DNA of 64,000 nt from positions 1 through 64,000 of the forward strand of contig NZ_VOSL01000054.1 in assembly GCF_007997005.1 (NCBI RefSeq), given 5' to 3'. The DNA comes from Lujinxingia vulgaris. GTDB lineage: Bacteria > Myxococcota_A > Bradymonadia > Bradymonadales > Bradymonadaceae. The notes beneath the pieces are model-generated. The model was not told where the DNA came from and did no database searches. It was given only the letters and a program-made list of their open reading frames with translations. Below are positions 16,414 to 25,481 of this stretch, in pieces. The position numbers were made by a program, and so were the translations under genes. The stretch's first letter is position 1. Every line of letters begins with the position of its first letter.

Positions 16414-17360
16414 CCTTGACGCACTCTGACGTTTCTGCCCCCCAACGCATCCTCCCCGCCCCGTTGCGCCCCGGTGATCGAGTGCACGTGGTCAGCCCGG
16501 CCGGTCCGGTCATCCCGCGCCTTCTTGCAGAGGGGCTCGCCACGTTGCGCGCCTGGGGCCTTGAGGTCGTGGTCGACGATGCGGTCTACGCTCGCCGCCC
16601 CGGCGCAGACTACCTGGCCGGCGAGGACGACGCGCGGGCGAAGGCCTTCCTCAACGCCTGGCGCGACCCGGAGTGCCGCGCGCTCTTCTGCTCCCGCGGC
16701 GGGTTTGGCTCCCAGCGCATCCTGCCGCTGCTGGGCGAGCTCGACGTGCGAGAACATCCCCGCCACCTGGTCGGCTTTAGCGACATCACCGCGCTGCACC
16801 TGCACCTGGCGGGCAACCTGGGGCTTCAGACCTGGCACGGACCCGTCGTCAAGAGCTTTGCGCTGCACCGCGACGACCCTCATCGCTCCCTTGAGCATCT
16901 GCGCGCGCTGCTCTTCGGTGAGAAGGCGCCCACCTGGAGCATCGAGGGGCTCCGCACGCTGCGCCCAGGCTGTGTCCGGGGGCGGCTGCTCGGCGGCAAC
17001 CTCTGCGTGCTCGTGCATCAGCTCGCGACCGACTACTGTCCCGCCCTCGACGACGCGATCCTCGTGGTCGAAGATGTCGGGGAGGTCGACTACCGCATCG
17101 ACCGGCTCTTCACAGCGCTGAGACACTCGCTCAAAGGCCGGCGCCTGGCCGGGCTGGTGCTGGGCGACTTCAGCGACGCGGCCGGCGTCTATGTCGACGA
17201 GGAGGGCACGGACGCCTTTCTGGCCATGCTCGCCGCCGAGTTTGATTGCCCGGTGGTGGCCGGCGCGCCGGTCGGCCACGCAAGCCCCAACCTGGCGCTC
17301 CCGATGGGAGCTCCGGCCGAACTCGACGCCGACCAGGGACGCCTCACCCTGCTGACCTGA
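16410..17360 (+). CDS. LD-carboxypeptidase, peptidase family S66
   Basis: A 316-aa serine peptidase of the LdcA/MccF family, which cleaves the terminal D-Ala from murein tetrapeptides or related amide bonds. The N-terminal PGDRVHVVSPAGP, the nucleophile-elbow motif CSRGGFGSQRILPLL (~90-104) and the late VGHASPNLALPMG with its catalytic His are all present, as is the acidic segment VVEDVGEVDYRIDRL. The GTG start overlaps the preceding stop by 4 bp. There is no signal peptide, consistent with cytoplasmic murein recycling. Confidence 0.9.
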   Translation: MTLTHSDVSAPQRILPAPLRPGDRVHVVSPAGPVIPRLLAEGLATLRAWGLEVVVDDAVYARRPGADYLAGEDDARAKAFLNAWRDPECRALFCSRGGFGSQRILPLLGELDVREHPRHLVGFSDITALHLHLAGNLGLQTWHGPVVKSFALHRDDPHRSLEHLRALLFGEKAPTWSIEGLRTLRPGCVRGRLLGGNLCVLVHQLATDYCPALDDAILVVEDVGEVDYRIDRLFTALRHSLKGRRLAGLVLGDFSDAAGVYVDEEGTDAFLAMLAAEFDCPVVAGAPVGHASPNLALPMGAPAELDADQGRLTLLT

Positions 17361-17379
17361 ACCCCTTCAAACTGGCGCT

Positions 17380-18549
17380 ATGACTGAACTTCTCCTCGAT
17401 CCGACGCGCATCGACCACGCGCTCGAGTGCGCGCTGGCGCCCTCGCTTGAGGCCATCGGCACCACGCACACCTGCAGCGCGATTCAAGCCGCGGTGGCCA
17501 CCCTCGATGGCCAGCGCTACCACCGCGCGCTGGGCCAGACCTCCTTTGAGACCGACGCCGTGCCCGTGGCGCGCCACACCCCCTTTGACATCGCCAGCGT
17601 CACCAAAGCCCTCGTCGGCGCCACGCTCGCCATGCAGGCCATCGACCGCGGTCTTGCCCGCTGGGAGACGCCCCTGGGTGAGCTCTTTGCCCCCTGGCGT
17701 AAGCACCCGGATCCACGTGCCGCGGACGTCACCTTTTTACACCTTCTCAACCACACCAGCGGGCTGCCTGCCTGGCATAAGTACTACCTCGAGTACCCGC
17801 TCAACCCGTCGGCAGAGACCGCCAGGGTCACCCGTCAGGCCATCGTCACGCGCATCTGCCAGACCCCACTCTGTGGCGCACCAGGCGCGATCTACGCCTA
17901 CTCCGACCTCGGTTATATCCTGTTGGCCAGCGTTCTGGAGACGGTCTTTGACGCTCCACTGGCCGAGCTCGCGCAGACCCGGATCTTCGATCCTCTGAAG
18001 CTCTCGCAGACCCGTTATGTGTGGCCTGAGCGCGGCGATGCCCCGCTCGAAAACGCCGTGGCAACAGAGCGCTGTGCGCTTCGCGGGCGCGTCGTGCAAG
18101 GGAGCGTGCACGATGAGAACACCGAGATCATCGGCGGCGTCTCCTGCCACGCCGGCGTCTTCTCCACCGCCGATGATCTGCTGCGCTTTGGTCTTCATCT
18201 GCTCGCCATCGATCAGGGCCATCCGGTCGACGCCCCGTTGATGTCGCGCGAGACGCTGCGCTTTGCGTGGTCGGCGCAGGCGTCGATGGCCGGCGGAAAC
18301 CACCGCGGCGGCTGGGACACCCCCAGCGGGGCGACCTCCAGCGCCGGCGCCGGCTTCGCCCCGGACGCCACCGTGGGTCACCTGGGCTTTACCGGAACCT
18401 CTCTGTGGCTAGAACGAGAGCGAGGCGTGGTCAGCATACTGCTCACGAACCGGGTCTACCCCACCCGCGAAAACGCCCGCATCAAAGCGACCCGCGTCGA
18501 CGTCCAGGAGGCGGTCATCCCGCCAACCCCCATCGCGCTAACCCACTGA
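17380..18549 (+). CDS. Serine hydrolase, class C beta-lactamase/PBP-like
   Basis: A 389-aa member of the beta-lactamase/transpeptidase-like fold. The SxxK motif is SVTK in FDIASVTKAL (~residue 72), the Tyr motif is YSD in IYAYSDLGYILL, and the third motif is HLGFTGTS near the end (HxG type). YSD instead of YSN and HTG-like instead of KTG point to an esterase or D-amino-peptidase rather than a true beta-lactamase. No signal peptide is seen, so it is probably cytosolic. It lies 20 bp after the LD-carboxypeptidase, suggesting a shared role in cell-wall peptide recycling. Confidence 0.85.
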   Translation: MTELLLDPTRIDHALECALAPSLEAIGTTHTCSAIQAAVATLDGQRYHRALGQTSFETDAVPVARHTPFDIASVTKALVGATLAMQAIDRGLARWETPLGELFAPWRKHPDPRAADVTFLHLLNHTSGLPAWHKYYLEYPLNPSAETARVTRQAIVTRICQTPLCGAPGAIYAYSDLGYILLASVLETVFDAPLAELAQTRIFDPLKLSQTRYVWPERGDAPLENAVATERCALRGRVVQGSVHDENTEIIGGVSCHAGVFSTADDLLRFGLHLLAIDQGHPVDAPLMSRETLRFAWSAQASMAGGNHRGGWDTPSGATSSAGAGFAPDATVGHLGFTGTSLWLERERGVVSILLTNRVYPTRENARIKATRVDVQEAVIPPTPIALTH

Positions 18550-18574
18550 ATTCATTCCACTTTAAGGATCGATC

Positions 18575-19366
18575 ATGACCTACCACCACGAGCTACGCGT
18601 CGCCGAATCGATCGCGCGCCAGGCCGGCCGCCACATCCTGCGTGAGCGCGCCAAAAACATGGAGGTCTCGCTCAAGGCCCCCAACGATCTGGTGACCAAC
18701 GTCGATCGCAGCACCGAGCGGCTGATCACGGCCGCCATCCGCGAGCACTTCCCCGACGATGACATCCTCGGTGAGGAGTACGGCGACCACCAGGGCGACT
18801 CGCCAGCCAGCGGCGCGCGGCGGCGATGGCTGATCGACCCGATCGACGGCACCGTCAACTTCACGATGGGCATCCCGCTCTACTGCGTCTCCATCGCGCT
18901 GCAGGTCGACGGCCACACCGTCGTCGGCGTGATCTACGAGCCCAACCGCGACGAGCTCTTCGGTGCCCGTGACGGCCAGCCCGCCACGCTCAACGGCGCG
19001 CCCATCCGCGTCAGCGACTGCCCGATGGTTGCCAACGCCGTGCTCGTCACGGGCTTTCCCTCCGGGCGCGGTGAGGAGTTCGAGCAGGCGCTGGAGCAGT
19101 TCATCAACCTCACCCGCACAAGCCGCGGGGTGCGACGGCTGGGCTCGGCGGCCATCGACCTGGCCTACGTGGCCTGCGGGCGCATCGACGCCTTCTGGGA
19201 GTTTGGATTGAGCCCCTGGGACACCGGCGCGGGCTACCTCATTGTCGCGCAGGCTGGCGGTCGAGTCAGCGCGCTCGATGGCTCACCTTACATGGTGGAG
19301 GGGCGCAGCATCCTGGCGAGCAACGGCGCGCTGCACGCCGAGTTGATCGAAGCGCTCAAGCTCTGA
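18575..19366 (+). CDS. Inositol monophosphatase family protein
   Basis: A 263-aa Mg2+-dependent phosphatase. Metal-binding motifs are GEEYG (~65), DPIDGTVNFTMG (~85-96) and SPWDTGAGYLIVAQAGG (~205-221), all intact. The family covers inositol-1-phosphatase, CysQ-like and histidinol- or fructose-phosphatases; the SuhB-like arrangement is most likely but substrate is unknown. AAGGATCGATC precedes the ATG. It is the fourth gene of the plus-strand run. Confidence 0.85.
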   Translation: MTYHHELRVAESIARQAGRHILRERAKNMEVSLKAPNDLVTNVDRSTERLITAAIREHFPDDDILGEEYGDHQGDSPASGARRRWLIDPIDGTVNFTMGIPLYCVSIALQVDGHTVVGVIYEPNRDELFGARDGQPATLNGAPIRVSDCPMVANAVLVTGFPSGRGEEFEQALEQFINLTRTSRGVRRLGSAAIDLAYVACGRIDAFWEFGLSPWDTGAGYLIVAQAGGRVSALDGSPYMVEGRSILASNGALHAELIEALKL

Positions 19367-19480
19367 GCCGGCCCCCCGCCCTTTTGTTCCCCGGGCGGCT
19401 GTGGCACAACCTTAGGGGCGCAGCGCTTCGGCGCGCGCTCCCTGGTCGAAGCCGTCGCCCCCCCGTTGTAGTCAGGTCTT

Positions 19481-19990
19481 ATGCATTGCCCGGTCTGTGC
19501 TCGAGAGATTCCCACCGATGCACGCTTCTGCGCCTACTGCGGAAGCTCGGTGCGAAAGTGCGAGCCCTGCCAGCGCTTCTACCCGGGCGACGCCCGCTTT
19601 TGCGGAAGCTGCGGCGAATCACTCGTCGTCGAACGCCGGCCGACCTTCGAGCCGCCCTCGGAGGTGGCCGACACCGTCTTCGGCTACCTCTACGAGCTCA
19701 ACGCCAACCCGCAGCAGTTTCCGCTGGAGCAGGGTGACAACACCATCGGCGCCGGCGGCAACAACGACATCGTCATCCGCCGGCCCGCCGTCTCCTGGAA
19801 CCACGCCATCGTCATCTGCCGCAACGAGCGCGTCCGCATCCAGGACTCCGCCAGCACCAACGGCACCTACATCAACGGCAAGCGCGTGCGCGTCCCGCAC
19901 GCGCTCAACCACGGCGATCTTCTGCGCTTTGGCAGCGAGGAGTTTAAGGTCTGGCTCAAGCCCCGCTACCGCACCTCGGAGACCGTTTAG
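19481..19990 (+). CDS. Zinc-ribbon and FHA-domain protein
   Basis: A 169-aa cytosolic protein. Two CxxC zinc-ribbon pairs occupy residues 1-50 (CPVCARE, CAYCGSS, CEPCQRF, CGSCGES). An FHA domain follows at ~70-160 with NTIGAGGNNDIVI, SWNHAIV, STNGTYINGKRV and GDLLRFG. FHA domains bind phosphothreonine peptides; the usual 'GR' is GA here and the RxxxSRxH position reads VSWNH, so phosphopeptide binding may be altered. No Ser/Thr kinase lies nearby. A bidirectional terminator follows. Confidence 0.85.
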   Translation: MHCPVCAREIPTDARFCAYCGSSVRKCEPCQRFYPGDARFCGSCGESLVVERRPTFEPPSEVADTVFGYLYELNANPQQFPLEQGDNTIGAGGNNDIVIRRPAVSWNHAIVICRNERVRIQDSASTNGTYINGKRVRVPHALNHGDLLRFGSEEFKVWLKPRYRTSETV

Positions 19991-20018
19991 GTCCATACGT
20001 CTTATGAGGTTCCGGCAT

Positions 20019-20048
20019 AAAAAAAAGCGCCCCGTGGGGCGCTTTTTT
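20019..20048. terminator. Bidirectional intrinsic terminator
   Basis: The stem GCGCCCC/GGGGCGC is flanked by an A-run on the left and a T-run on the right, sitting between the convergent FHA and TPR genes. Confidence 0.9.
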
Positions 20049-20082
20049 GTCGTCGATGCGAGGTCGCGATCAGAGATCGCGA

Positions 20083-21105
20083 TCAGCGGCGGCCGCGTTG
20101 CTGGGCCTGCTCAATCGCACGCTGAATCGCCTCCATGCCGCCGACCTTCTCGATGCGCTCGTTGAGCTCCTCGAAGCCCTCATCGACCTCTTCGCGCGGG
20201 AGATTCCCCTCTTCGAGACGTGCGTCGGCCTGCTTGCGGCAGGTCTCGTAGAAGGCGTAGCCGCGGCGCAGGATCTGAGCGTCGTTGCCGGCCACATCGA
20301 GCGCCTTCCAGAGGCAATCTTCGGCGTCGGCAAAACGACCCAGGCGCTCGTTGTAGCTGATCAGGTTGATCTGGCTGATGACATAGACCGGAAGCACCGG
20401 TTGGCCCAGCGCCTCAAAGGCCTTCTCGGAGAGCGCCTCGGCGCTGCGTCCCCAGCGAAGCGCGTGCTCAAAGCGCTCCTCATCAAAGAGGATTACGCTG
20501 AGCTGCTGGCAGCCCTGGGCAAGCTGCGCCTGGAAGTTAGGCTGGCCGGCCTCGGCGAGCGCCTCGGCCAGCGCCACGGAGCGCTCCATCGCCGCGTCCG
20601 ACTCCTCGTAGCGCTTCTCGCGGGCGTAGATCACGGCCATGTTCTGGTTCGCGCCAAGCTCCAACGCGTCGACCCCGGGCTCCTCGCGCTCCCGAAGAAG
20701 ACCGATCATCGTGAGCGCCTTCTCGCCAGCTTCCAGGGCCTCGGGCGCCTTGCCCATGGCGATGTAGATGCTCGAGAGGTTGAGGTGGGTGGCGGCGCTG
20801 TTGGCCTCGAAGCTCTCACCGCGCTCGATGAGCCTGGTGCAGATCTCGGCGGCCTTGCCGTGATAACCCAGCGACTCTTCGAGCTTGTTGAGGCGCTGAT
20901 GCGCCACACCGAGCTCGTTGCTCACACGGGCGCGCAGCTTCAAGACGTCATCGCTCTCCTCCTCGGCCATATCGAGGATCGCGTCGGCCTCGCGCAGCGC
21001 GGCGGCGCCGGCGGCGTTTTGATTCTGGCGCAGCGCCTGGCTGCCCGCGTTCACAAGGTCATTGGCAGCTTTGAGCTGCGCGTCCATCCAGCGGCTATCT
21101 TCCAT
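20083..21105 (-). CDS. Tetratricopeptide-repeat protein, cytosolic
   Basis: A 340-aa all-helical protein without signal peptide. TPR-like pairs occur about every 40 residues (GVAHQRLNKLEESLGYHGKA, HLNLSSIYIAMGKAPEALEA, NMAVIYAREKRYEESDAAME, QQLSVILFDEERFEHALRWG), ending in a Gln/Arg-rich tail (EQAQQRGRR). AAGGACG precedes the ATG. TPR proteins mediate protein-protein contacts; no enzymatic domain is present. It lies downstream of the CpoB/Pal-like genes on the same strand but with a 127-bp gap. Confidence 0.8.
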   Translation of the reverse strand: MEDSRWMDAQLKAANDLVNAGSQALRQNQNAAGAAALREADAILDMAEEESDDVLKLRARVSNELGVAHQRLNKLEESLGYHGKAAEICTRLIERGESFEANSAATHLNLSSIYIAMGKAPEALEAGEKALTMIGLLREREEPGVDALELGANQNMAVIYAREKRYEESDAAMERSVALAEALAEAGQPNFQAQLAQGCQQLSVILFDEERFEHALRWGRSAEALSEKAFEALGQPVLPVYVISQINLISYNERLGRFADAEDCLWKALDVAGNDAQILRRGYAFYETCRKQADARLEEGNLPREEVDEGFEELNERIEKVGGMEAIQRAIEQAQQRGRR

Positions 21106-21232
21106 GGCGATCGTCCTTGGTGTGTCGCAATGTCATTTAGGGGTTGCGCTGCGCCTGTGGCGAAGGGCGCTCAAAGTGCGGCAATCGAGGGGCTTCGTCA
21201 ATGCCCCGACCTTCGGGGCCTCCTGAAGCCTC

Positions 21233-22024
21233 TCAGGGGCAGCTCCCGCTGCGCGCCTGCTCCAGGCCGCGGCGGGCCTCGGCCACCGCGCGAGAGCCGG
21301 GGTACTCGGCGACCACCGTCTCAAAGAAGACCTCGGCGTTGGGGCATTGCCCCATCTGCAAAAAGGCCTGTCCGATGCGCAGGTTCGCCTGGGCCTGACG
21401 GCTGGTGGGCGCGGAGCCCTCCAGCACCTTCTGATACTCCCCGATCGCGCTCACCCACTGCGACTGCGCGAAAAAAGCCTCGCCGAGCTGAAAGCGAACC
21501 TCGTTGGCGCGGGCATCCTCGCCGTGGCGCTCCAGAAAACGTTCGTAGGCGCGGCGAGCCTGCAGGTAGTCCTGCTCGGCCAGGCGGGCGTCACCGAACT
21601 GCCGCAGCTCGTCGGGCTCTTCAGGGAGCTTGATGGCCTCCCCCGACTCAAAGCGAAGATCGACGTCGCGCCGAAAGAGCTCCAGGCTCTGCTCCATACG
21701 CATGAACCGAAAGTCGAGCTCCTCGACGGTGCCGCGCAGCCGGTTGAGATCCTCGCGCGTGGCGGCGACCTCCACGCCCAGGTCGGCGCTGTTGCGCTGC
21801 AAGAGCTCGCGGGCCTCAGCGAGCACGTCGCGAAGCTCGGCGACGTCCTCACGGGCGCTGGCGACCATGGCGGTGAGCTCCTCGCGCTCACTGGCGCTCT
21901 TGGAGATGATCGCCTGCTGCTCGGCGCGAAGCGCCTCGATATCTTCCTGCATCGTCTTGCCCTGCCAGATCGGCAGACACCCACTGGTGCACAAGGCAAG
22001 AACCACGACAAGGGACTTCCACAT
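21233..22024 (-). CDS. CpoB/YbgF-like lipoprotein
   Basis: A 263-aa lipoprotein with signal peptide and lipobox (VVVLALCTSGC, Cys ~16), a long coiled coil (~30-130) and C-terminal TPRs (DARLAEQDYLQARRAYERFL and two more). Coiled coil plus TPR is the layout of CpoB, the periplasmic factor coordinating peptidoglycan synthesis with Tol-Pal constriction. The Pal-like gene lies immediately upstream, supporting this. ATG 22024 is used because an upstream start at 22051 would place nine non-signal residues before the lipoprotein signal. Confidence 0.8.
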   Translation of the reverse strand: MWKSLVVVLALCTSGCLPIWQGKTMQEDIEALRAEQQAIISKSASEREELTAMVASAREDVAELRDVLAEARELLQRNSADLGVEVAATREDLNRLRGTVEELDFRFMRMEQSLELFRRDVDLRFESGEAIKLPEEPDELRQFGDARLAEQDYLQARRAYERFLERHGEDARANEVRFQLGEAFFAQSQWVSAIGEYQKVLEGSAPTSRQAQANLRIGQAFLQMGQCPNAEVFFETVVAEYPGSRAVAEARRGLEQARSGSCP

Positions 22025-22064
22025 AGATTGACCTGCGATAAGACGGATCACGTTGCACAGAGGG

Positions 22065-22097
22065 CAAAAGGCCCGCAGCCTCTCGGCGGCGGGCCTC
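22065..22097 (-). terminator. Intrinsic terminator after the Pal-like gene
   Basis: On the minus strand an 8-bp stem AGGCCCGC/GCGGGCCT is followed by TTTG. It lies between the Pal-like gene and the CpoB-like gene and may attenuate read-through. Confidence 0.65.
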
Positions 22098-22150
22098 CTA
22101 CCTTAATGATTCAACCTCAGCCCACAAGCCGAGGATGCACCGCCTGGCGC

Positions 22151-22939
22151 TCAGCGCACGTTGAACTCAGCGCGGCGGTTGGCGCGGTGGCAGCTCTCCG
22201 GGCCGTCTTCCTGGCAGACGCGCACCGGGCGAGAGTCGCCGTAGCCCACGGTGTTGACGTTGGAGCTGCTCACACCGAGCGAGGTCAGGTAGTTGCGCAC
22301 CGAGCGGGCGCGGCGCTCGCTGAGCGCGATGTTGTACTCGGAGGTGCCGCGCTCATCGGCGTGACCGGCGATCTGGACCGAGATGCCGCGCTCCTGGATG
22401 CAGGAGGCGTTGCGCTGCAGCGCGCTGCGCGCCTCATCGCTCAGGTTGGAGCTGTCGTAGGAGAAGAGGACCGTCTCCAGCTGGCAGACCTGCACCGGGG
22501 CCTCTTCGCACATGCCGCTGCGGCAGCGCATGCCTTCGCCACAGTCGGCGTCTTCGGAGCACTCCGGCTCCACCACGCAGGAGCCGCCTTCGCAAATGTA
22601 GCCTTCTTCGCAGTCATCGTTGCCCAGGCACTCCGGGCCACAGCGGTTGTCGCGGCAAACCTGATTGCCGGGGCAGTCGCCGGTGCCGACGCAGTAGCCG
22701 GGGATCGCTTCGCAGACGCCGGCGCGGCACTCCATGCCCGCGTCACCGCAGTCGGCGGTGGTGCGGCACTGCTGGCAGAGCCCGTTGACGCAATAAAGAC
22801 GTCCCTCGGCCTGGCCCGCTTCACTGTCGGCGCAGTGATTGTCGGTCTTACAGTTGGGGAAATCAGGGCGACAGGCCACCGAGCTCAACGCGATCAAAGC
22901 GGCGACGGAGAACAACGCAAACATACGTCGAAGCGACAT
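22151..22939 (-). CDS. Pal-like OmpA-domain lipoprotein with Cys-rich repeats
   Basis: A 262-aa lipoprotein: signal and lipobox (LIALSSVAC, Cys ~23), then ~120 residues of Cys-rich repeats of the DCGEGMRCRSGMCEE type, then a peptidoglycan-binding OmpA/Pal domain (VLFSYDSSNLS, IAGHADERGTSEYNIALSERR, VGYGDSRPV). Pal anchors the outer membrane to peptidoglycan. The Cys-rich insert between anchor and OmpA domain is not part of classical Pal but is common in deltaproteobacterial surface proteins. AAGGAG precedes the ATG; a longer frame to 23071 lacks signal features. TolQRAB are not in the window. Confidence 0.85.
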   Translation of the reverse strand: MSLRRMFALFSVAALIALSSVACRPDFPNCKTDNHCADSEAGQAEGRLYCVNGLCQQCRTTADCGDAGMECRAGVCEAIPGYCVGTGDCPGNQVCRDNRCGPECLGNDDCEEGYICEGGSCVVEPECSEDADCGEGMRCRSGMCEEAPVQVCQLETVLFSYDSSNLSDEARSALQRNASCIQERGISVQIAGHADERGTSEYNIALSERRARSVRNYLTSLGVSSSNVNTVGYGDSRPVRVCQEDGPESCHRANRRAEFNVR

Positions 22940-23301
22940 AACGACAGACTCCTTATTTACGGCATGTACGACCGGCATTCTTATCCACTTCTGGCAGTCC
23001 CCGTCGATCTGAATCCGACACCAGGGCGCTGCCGATACCTTTGACGAACGTGAGGGGCGCGGGCTCCCCACGCGGGCAACATTAACCCACGTCGTTCAAA
23101 GGCTCTTAACTGCCGCAATATACGGAGTTTCTTCCCAAACCCAAGGGAATTTTCGCTAAATATTGCATCAACGTTCGCAACATCGTGTGCGCACCGCCGC
23201 GGGTTGCGCCCCCGGGGAACATCCACCAGACTCAAGGGCATCGTGCACGACCACCAAGCGCACCGACGCTCCGTCTCCTCGCCGCCCGCCGACATGACGC
23301 C
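22940..23301. other. Divergent intergenic region, AT-richer
   Basis: This 362-bp gap separates the Pal-like gene from a plus-strand membrane-protein gene. A candidate minus-strand promoter (TTGGGT at 23139..23144, TATATT at 23117..23122, 16-bp spacer) could drive the Pal-like gene through a long leader. Nothing else is recognisable. Confidence 0.35.
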
Positions 23302-24654
23302 GTGAATGCCTCCGCGCCCCCCTCCGAAGAAGCTGCCAGGCCGACCCAATGTCTGCGTTGGGCCGGCGTGCTGGCGTTGACCCTCGCGTTCGCCCTGCCC
23401 GTGCTCCTGGAGTTGGGCGCGCTGGCGCGGGTGGGTCATGCGGCGCCTGCGGAGTTCATTGCGCTGGCGACCGCGCAGGCGCAGAGCGCCCCGCTCTTCT
23501 GGCCTCTGGTGGCTCTGGCGGTGGTGCTGTCCCGGCCGGACCGGCCTGACGCGGCGCTCTCACTTGGTGCCGCGCTGTGGGGCGGTCTTGTGGCCACGGT
23601 GGTCTTTGTCGGGGCGGGCCTTCCCTTCGGGCTGACCGGGGTTCATCTCTCGCGCGCAATCGCGCTTCTGCCCACGGTGCTCTTTTTGCTGATGGCGCTG
23701 CGCCTCTTCGCCCACCGCCGGCATCGCGTGCTCGTCACGAGTGTGGTGGGAGGGGTTGCGGCCGGAGCGCTGGCGCTGGGGGCTCCCTCAGCGTGGGGAT
23801 GGGCGCCCGTGATGGGACTGGCGCTCACGCTGGCCCCGTTGCTCGGAGCGGCACTGGCGCTGTGGCTCTCGCGCACCTTCGGCGTCTGGGAGGGCCGCGG
23901 GGCCGGGCCCGCGTTCACGCTGGCCCGCGCTCCCGGCTTGATCCTGATCTGGTCCGGCGCCATCAGCCTGATCCTGGGCGCGCGTCTTCTGGCCCGACAG
24001 GATCTCGCCTGGCGCTCGGAGTGGCTCTCCGACATGCCGGCGCACCACGAGCTCGGCGCAGCAGCGCTGCGTGAGCTGGCCGGCCGTGGCGAGCTCCCCG
24101 GAGCGGGCTTCGCGCTGTGGAGCGACTGGCCCTACGCCATGGGGGCCTATACCCCGGGGGGCTTCGTCGCGTTGGCCTACGTGCTCTGCACTCTGCTGGC
24201 GTTGGTCGCGCTGGTGGGGCTGGGCCTGGGGGCGGCCCGCAAACTCTCGCGCTCGTCCTCAGCACCGCCCCTGCCGGCAGAACATCTGGCCGCCGCCACC
24301 GCCGCAACGCTCGCCCTCCCCCTGCTTGCTGCGCCGGCGTCCACGCTGCAACTTCTCGGCGCCGACCCGCTGCTGGCCTTTTTAGGCATCCAGCCCGCCC
24401 GGATGATCGCAGCGGGCTTGATCTTCGTCGCCCTGCTCTTCACGCTTTTGCCCGACGCCCTCTCGCGCACCACCCTCTCCAGCAGGCGGTACGCTCTGCT
24501 CGGGGCGCTCGTGCTCATCGCACCGCCGGCCAGTCTGCTCGCGCTGACCGAGCACGCCCCGGTCACCCCGCTGGGCGTGGCGTTCACCATCTCACTGGGC
24601 GCCGGCGCGCTCACCACCCTCCTCACCTGGCAGATCCGACGTGCCTCCCCATAA
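23302..24654 (+). CDS. Polytopic membrane protein of unknown function
   Basis: About 450 aa with roughly ten hydrophobic helices rich in Ala and Leu, a loop containing SEWLSDMPAHHELGAAALREL and no recognised transporter motif. The start is uncertain: the GTG at 23302 before NASAPPSEEA is used, while the frame stays open to 23185 through a Pro/Arg-rich stretch that looks non-coding. Its stop overlaps the start of the CxxCH lipoprotein gene by 14 bp, so the two are co-translated; together they may form a membrane and periplasmic redox or heme-related pair, which is inference. Confidence 0.6.
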   Translation: MNASAPPSEEAARPTQCLRWAGVLALTLAFALPVLLELGALARVGHAAPAEFIALATAQAQSAPLFWPLVALAVVLSRPDRPDAALSLGAALWGGLVATVVFVGAGLPFGLTGVHLSRAIALLPTVLFLLMALRLFAHRRHRVLVTSVVGGVAAGALALGAPSAWGWAPVMGLALTLAPLLGAALALWLSRTFGVWEGRGAGPAFTLARAPGLILIWSGAISLILGARLLARQDLAWRSEWLSDMPAHHELGAAALRELAGRGELPGAGFALWSDWPYAMGAYTPGGFVALAYVLCTLLALVALVGLGLGAARKLSRSSSAPPLPAEHLAAATAATLALPLLAAPASTLQLLGADPLLAFLGIQPARMIAAGLIFVALLFTLLPDALSRTTLSSRRYALLGALVLIAPPASLLALTEHAPVTPLGVAFTISLGAGALTTLLTWQIRRASP

Positions 24655-25429
24655 CGCCACCCTCATCCACCACATCGGCACGCTGACGCTCTGCGCCGGG
24701 CTCTTAAGCTGCGGCCCCATCGACCCGCCGCCGCCGACCGACGCCGATGGCGAGCCCATCCCCCGGCCCGCCCCGCTCGACGACTGGCTGCGCGTGATCG
24801 AGGTCACCCCGGCCCAGTCCATCGCGACCCACCCCACCATTGAGGTGCGTTTTAACGCCTACCTGGCCCCGGACTCCTTCACCTCGTATGGTGCCCTCTC
24901 CCTGCGCTCGGGGGGGCTGAGCAGTGGCGGGCGCATCGACTACCGCATGACCCGAAAAACCCTGCGCCTGCGCCCGCGCTCCGCGCTGATCGATGGCCTG
25001 CGCTACACCCTCTTTGCCTCCCCCGGTCTTCGCAGCGTCACCGGCGCGCCCCTCTTTCCCAACACCCCGGCCCCGGAGCGCTTTACCGACGCCACCCTCC
25101 CGGACTCGCCAGCCCTGGATCGACCCGAGGTCCGCTGGGACGACATCGCCCCCCTCGTTGAGCGATCCTGCAACAGCTGCCACGACGATCCCGAGTGGCA
25201 GCTCCCCCGGCTCACGCCCCAGGCGCTTCGCCAGACCCGCTCCACCCAGGTCGAGGCCCCCCTTGTGATGCCTTTTGAGCCGGCGCAATCCTACCTGATG
25301 CATAAAATCCTGCCCGACTACCCCCTGCGCCGTTTCACCGTACAACCCCCACCCTACAGCGACGCGCCCCCTCTGAGCCTCGACGAGATCGAACGCATCG
25401 AGGACTGGATCGCACAGGGCGCGCGCTGA
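24641..25429 (+). CDS. Lipoprotein with Ig-like domain and a CxxCH heme-type motif
   Basis: A 262-aa exported protein starting at GTG, with a short signal ending in a lipobox-like LCAGLLSC. Residues ~48-130 fit a bacterial Ig-like (SbsA/Big_5) domain (IEVTPAQSIATHPTIEVRF, RLRPRSALIDGLRYTL). The C-terminal part holds one CNSCH motif followed by a helix-rich tail ending LSLDEIERIEDWIAQGAR, as in cytochrome-c-like modules of the planctomycete/deltaproteobacterial type. Covalent heme is plausible but unproven. The end of the gene forms a 15-bp perfect hairpin with the stop codon in its loop. Confidence 0.7.
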   Translation: MPPHNATLIHHIGTLTLCAGLLSCGPIDPPPPTDADGEPIPRPAPLDDWLRVIEVTPAQSIATHPTIEVRFNAYLAPDSFTSYGALSLRSGGLSSGGRIDYRMTRKTLRLRPRSALIDGLRYTLFASPGLRSVTGAPLFPNTPAPERFTDATLPDSPALDRPEVRWDDIAPLVERSCNSCHDDPEWQLPRLTPQALRQTRSTQVEAPLVMPFEPAQSYLMHKILPDYPLRRFTVQPPPYSDAPPLSLDEIERIEDWIAQGAR

Positions 25430-25445
25430 CGCGCGCGCCCTGTGC
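25412..25445. terminator. Perfect 15-bp hairpin spanning a stop codon
   Basis: GCACAGGGCGCGCGC (25412..25426) pairs exactly with 25431..25445, leaving TGAC as the loop; TGA is the stop of the plus-strand lipoprotein gene. It lies between convergent genes and probably ends both transcripts, though no U-tract follows. Confidence 0.55.
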
Positions 25446-25481
25446 ATGACGCCTGACTCAACCTTTCAGGTCATCCGGACC

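Noticed and set aside
20047-21633. Plus-strand 528-codon frame
   Set aside because: Antisense to the TPR gene and part of the CpoB-like gene; composition is that of a shadow.
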